NCBI GenBank assembly: GCA_937924775.1
Contig: CALDUT010000010.1
Span: 496,001-560,000, forward strand
Length of the DNA: 64,000 nt
Reading direction: 5' to 3'
Source of the DNA: an uncultured Gemmata sp.
GTDB taxonomy: Bacteria; Planctomycetota; Planctomycetia; Gemmatales; Gemmataceae
Below are positions 60,331-64,000 of the stretch, piece by piece. How positions within the stretch are numbered: the stretch's first letter is position 1; each line of letters opens with the position of its first letter. The translations under genes and the position numbers were made by a program. The notes beneath the pieces were generated by a model, which was not told the DNA's origin, did not search any database, and saw only the letters and a list, made by a program, of their open reading frames with translations.

Positions 60331-61500
60331 TCAATCCAACCAGGAGTATGGGTACTGGGGGTCGTCGATTGCCAGCGCCTGTTGGGTCACAAAGAGTGGG
60401 CGGAAGGTGTCCACCATTACGGCCAGTTCATCAGTCCATTTCATGTCGCGGCTGGCCATGATCGTACCGGGGTGGGGCCCATGGGGAATGCCGTGCGGGT
60501 GCAGCGTCAACGACGCCTCCTCCACCCCCCGGCGACTGCCAAACTTCCCGCGAACGTAATACAGCACTTCATCACTTTCTACGTTGCTATGGGCATACGG
60601 AACTTTGATGGCTTCGGGGTGGGTATCGAGCATGCGTGGAGCGAACGTGCAAAGCACAAAGCCGGTGGTTTCAAACGTCAGATGAATCGGTGGGGGCTGG
60701 TGGATGGTACCGGTGATGGGTTCAAAATCGTCGGCATTGAAGGTGAACGGATAGACGCAGCCATCCCAGCCAACGACATCGAAGGGGTGGCTCGCGAGGA
60801 TGTAGCGAGTCAACCGGGTACCGTCTTTGATAACCACCGGCGTATCGTTTTCTTCGTCGATGGTGAAAAGCTCTGTTGGTCCGTGCAGATCGCGTTCGCA
60901 ATAGGGGGCACCCAGCCGTAGCTGACCATCGTGGTTAAAGTAGCGGGGGGGGATATTCACCTGCCCCGCGGATTCAATCACCAAAAGATCGGGGGCAATC
61001 TCCGGGTCGAACTCGAAGCGGTAGGTGGTACAGCGAGGAATGACGACATAATCGAAAGGTTTGAAGGGCAAAATACCAAAGTGCGTCAGCAAACGGCCAT
61101 GACCTTTGTGAATGAAGATGATCTCGTCGGCCCAAGCATTGCGGAACAGTTCGGCTTGGGGCTGCGTGGGGCGGCACCGCCAGAGGGTGACGTCACTGTT
61201 GGTCAAAAGGGGGACACGCCCGGTAATGGGGTTGCCCTGCAGCGGCAGCCGCCCGCTTTGGAGGTGGAAATGCCGCAGTTCGCGCACTTCAGCTTTCTCC
61301 ACGCGCATTTCCCCCGCTGCTTCAAGATGTTTGACGCGTGTCGGTGGCCGCAAATGATAGGCAATCGAGTAGGCCCGGGAAAATCCTTGTGTGGTGATCA
61401 CCTCTTCATAGTAAATCCCCTCCCCTTTGAACCCGGGGCTGGTGCGATGGGCGATGTGCCGTTTCTTGGGGATATTGCCGCGGGAGAGGTAGTGGGGCAT
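60331..61500 (-). CDS. hmgA: Homogentisate 1,2-dioxygenase
   Basis: MPHYLSRGNIPKKRHIAHR...YYEEVITTQGFSRAYSIAYHLRPPT; FIHKGHGRLLTHFG; PHGIPHGPHPG. Confidence 0.87.
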   Translation of the reverse strand: MPHYLSRGNIPKKRHIAHRTSPGFKGEGIYYEEVITTQGFSRAYSIAYHLRPPTRVKHLEAAGEMRVEKAEVRELRHFHLQSGRLPLQGNPITGRVPLLTNSDVTLWRCRPTQPQAELFRNAWADEIIFIHKGHGRLLTHFGILPFKPFDYVVIPRCTTYRFEFDPEIAPDLLVIESAGQVNIPPRYFNHDGQLRLGAPYCERDLHGPTELFTIDEENDTPVVIKDGTRLTRYILASHPFDVVGWDGCVYPFTFNADDFEPITGTIHQPPPIHLTFETTGFVLCTFAPRMLDTHPEAIKVPYAHSNVESDEVLYYVRGKFGSRRGVEEASLTLHPHGIPHGPHPGTIMASRDMKWTDELAVMVDTFRPLFVTQQALAIDDPQYPYSWLD

Positions 61501-61750
61501 CGGTGACGCTCCGAATTCTCAAGTTCCTTCAAATCTTGATGTTACGTCAATTCAAAAGACAGCACGGTCTGCCTCAACAGGTTCTGGGAGGAGGGGTGAG
61601 GGGGGTGAATCTATACCGCACACAAGCCTTTGATTGTATAGCACTTTATGACCCCTTGTACCAAGGGCCTAGCGGTTTTGGGCGACACAGGGGAGCAGGG
61701 AGCGCTCCTTTGCTGTGGTTCGGTTATCTGTCGGGTCGGAAAGCGGCAGG

Positions 61751-62851
61751 TCACAGTGTGCCGCGGAGCGCTTGTTCTCGTTCAATGGCTTCAAAGAGGG
61801 CTTTGAAATTGCCTTTCCCAAAGCTTTTGGAACCGCGGCGCTGGATAATCTCGAAAAACAGTGTCGGCCGGTCGGACACAGGTTTGGTGAATATTTGTAG
61901 CATATAACCTTCGTCGTCGCGGTCGACGAGAATGCCCAATTCGGCCAACTCGGCAACATCTTCTTGGATGGTCCCCACACGATCAGTGAGGGCCTCGTAA
62001 TAGGTTTTGGGCACGCGGAGAAAGGAAACATCGTTGGCCCGCATGGCCCGCACGGTTTTGATGATGTCCCCGGTCATCATGGCGATGTGTTGCACGCCGG
62101 GGCCACCGTAATATGTGAGGTATTCCTCGATTTGGCTGCGGCGTTTGGCCTTGGCCGGTTCGTTGATGGGGAATTTGATCCGGCCGGTGCCGTTTTGCAT
62201 CACTTTGGACATAAGCGCTGAGTATTCAGTGCTGATGTCTTTGTCGTCGAACGAAATCAGTTGTTTGAAGCCCAAGACTTTGGCGTACCACTCGACCCAC
62301 TCGTTCATTTTGCCTTCTTCGACGTTAGCGACCATGTGATCGATCGCCACCAACCCTACCGGGCGGGCCGTGCTGGGGTTGTAGCGGTCGGGGTCGATGG
62401 GCTTGAAACCAGGGGCGAAGACTCCGCGATAGCGATCGCGGTTGACAAACGAGTGTGTCGTATCGCCATAGGCGAGGATACTGGCCGTTTCGTAGACACC
62501 ATATTCATCTTCGAGGGCTTCGGGTGGGCGAACGGCTTTGGCACCGCGGCGTACCGCCTCGTCGAACGCCGCCCGGACATCGGGCACTTCCAAAGCAATA
62601 TCCATCACACCATCGCCGTGTTTGATCAGCCGGTAACACTCCGGGTGCTGGTCGGAAAGCGGTGAGGTAAGAACAAAGGTGATGTCGCCCTGTTTGAGAA
62701 CATATCCGGCTTCGTGCCGCACTTTGGTTTCCAAACCGGCATAAGCCACGACATCGAAGCCGAAGGCATTGCGATAGAAAAAGGCGCTTTGCCGCGCATT
62801 GCCGACAAAGAAGCGAACATGATCAATCTTGCGTAAAGGAATGTCGTTCAT
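61751..62851 (-). CDS. hppD: 4-hydroxyphenylpyruvate dioxygenase
   Basis: VRFFVGNARQSAFFYRNAFGFDVVAYAG, VAIDHMVANVEEGKMNEWVEWYAKVLGFKQL, GPGVQHIAMMTGDIIKTV, LFFEIIQRRGSKSFGKGNFKALFEAIEREQ. Confidence 0.95.
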   Translation of the reverse strand: MNDIPLRKIDHVRFFVGNARQSAFFYRNAFGFDVVAYAGLETKVRHEAGYVLKQGDITFVLTSPLSDQHPECYRLIKHGDGVMDIALEVPDVRAAFDEAVRRGAKAVRPPEALEDEYGVYETASILAYGDTTHSFVNRDRYRGVFAPGFKPIDPDRYNPSTARPVGLVAIDHMVANVEEGKMNEWVEWYAKVLGFKQLISFDDKDISTEYSALMSKVMQNGTGRIKFPINEPAKAKRRSQIEEYLTYYGGPGVQHIAMMTGDIIKTVRAMRANDVSFLRVPKTYYEALTDRVGTIQEDVAELAELGILVDRDDEGYMLQIFTKPVSDRPTLFFEIIQRRGSKSFGKGNFKALFEAIEREQALRGTL

Positions 62852-62954
62852 GGCTGTTTCAATGGTTTTGTTCGCCCGCGGCGGCGGGGGATGGAGAGCA
62901 AAAGGTATCTGCCGCGGCGATCATCGCCGCAGGGGCTTATGGTCATGGTTCAGG

Positions 62955-63851
62955 TTACAACACGGGAATCCCGAAGCGGCGAACGAGAGCTTCCAACTCG
63001 CGACGCAGGAATTGCAACGAGGGGGCGATGAAAAAGTCCTTTTGCATATACGATGGATCGTAGTCGGTATTGATGACCGTCTCGGTGACAAACGGCCGCC
63101 GGGTGACATCTTGGGAGAATAGCGAATGCGGAATCTCGCCGGTGCTGGACAGGATACCGGCTCCAAAGACTTTCACCTCCCCATGCTCTTCGATCAGCCC
63201 AAATTCAATGCTGAACCAACTGAAGCGTTTGAGTGCCAGCACCTGATCGCCGCGCCGGGTGGTGGAAGCCGCTTTGCCAATGAGCGTGAGCAATTCCGCG
63301 TAATCCTGGTTCATCAGCGGCGGGACATGGCCGAGGCAGTCGTGAATCATGTCCGGCTCGGGGGTGAATTCGGGGTGGGAGCCGTGCCGGATGAATTGAG
63401 TAACGGGAAAACCCCGCTGGGCGATGTACTGGTAGAAGGTTCGATAGGGTAATGCTCCCTCCGCCGGTACCAGATGCATGTTGGTTTCGCGCTCCAGCCG
63501 TTGGCTGATGGTGCGTAGCTGGGGAATTTCCGTTTGCGTGATGGCCAGATCGTCTTTGGCTTTGTTGTAGAGGCTGCAGGCATACTTACGGTGCAGTTCG
63601 TCCAACTTGGGGGCCACTTCCCGCCAGATGCGGGTTTCTTCCGCGGTGTATTGGATGAAGGGCGGGCCCAATTTTTCGAGACGGTGTTTGCGGGTGAGGG
63701 CAAACAGTTCTTTCCGGCGCGCAATGTACGCTGGGTCGTTTTCCCCCGGGTGACCAGGGTCAAGAACCAGCTCGGTCACATCCGGGGGTTCAACCATCAG
63801 GTTGGCGTCGATCACCACGCCGTATTCCACCAGGGTTTCGGGTTGATTCAT
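62955..63851 (-). CDS. phhA: Phenylalanine 4-monooxygenase / aromatic amino acid hydroxylase
   Basis: FPVTQFIRHGSHPEFTPEPDMIHDCLGHVPPLMNQDYAEL...FSWFSIEFGLIEEHGEVKVFGAGILSSTGEI. Confidence 0.92.
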   Translation of the reverse strand: MNQPETLVEYGVVIDANLMVEPPDVTELVLDPGHPGENDPAYIARRKELFALTRKHRLEKLGPPFIQYTAEETRIWREVAPKLDELHRKYACSLYNKAKDDLAITQTEIPQLRTISQRLERETNMHLVPAEGALPYRTFYQYIAQRGFPVTQFIRHGSHPEFTPEPDMIHDCLGHVPPLMNQDYAELLTLIGKAASTTRRGDQVLALKRFSWFSIEFGLIEEHGEVKVFGAGILSSTGEIPHSLFSQDVTRRPFVTETVINTDYDPSYMQKDFFIAPSLQFLRRELEALVRRFGIPVL

Positions 63852-64000
63852 CGCAACACCTTCGGAGCCAAGTCCGGTTGAGGGAGAGGTTTATCACCGG
63901 AACCGCGTGACCGCGGTGATCGTATTAGATATTCTAGCGGGTATAAGCTCGCCAGACTGCGTTTGTAACAGCATTCTTCCCAAGAAAAACGAACGTACCG

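Overview
The window looks like a chromosomal segment from a Gemmata-like planctomycete. Signs of this are the DUF1588/DUF1501-type pair, an LEDRT-motif secreted protein, a DUF1559 prepilin-like protein and several PQQ-type beta-propellers. This is an inference from protein motifs; no database search was run. Conserved blocks include ffh-rpsP-trmD-rplS-yraN-tyrS, hisD-hisC-hisB, a separate hisF, and a Phe/Tyr catabolic set (phhA, hppD, hmgA). Housekeeping genes include tatC, cobA/hemD, a sigma-70 factor, glgP and pilT. Mobile remnants are a tyrosine integrase with an in-frame TGA abutting tRNA-Ser(CGA), and a decayed IS3-type transposase. The points most worth a second look are: (1) a two-gene cassette of a divergent actin/Hsp70-fold ATPase and a protein with a GrpE-like C-terminus (46.5-48.9 kb); (2) a DUF790/Bax1-like protein with no XPB helicase beside it; (3) a membrane-proteostasis-like neighbourhood of rhomboid, Clp-fold protease, zinc-ribbon protein and SPFH-GYF protein (6.4-10.9 kb); (4) two sets of short intergenic repeats with ~70-nt spacing, one differing only at synonymous positions; (5) a 17-bp-stem hairpin next to the sigma factor gene. 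No CRISPR array or rRNA was seen.
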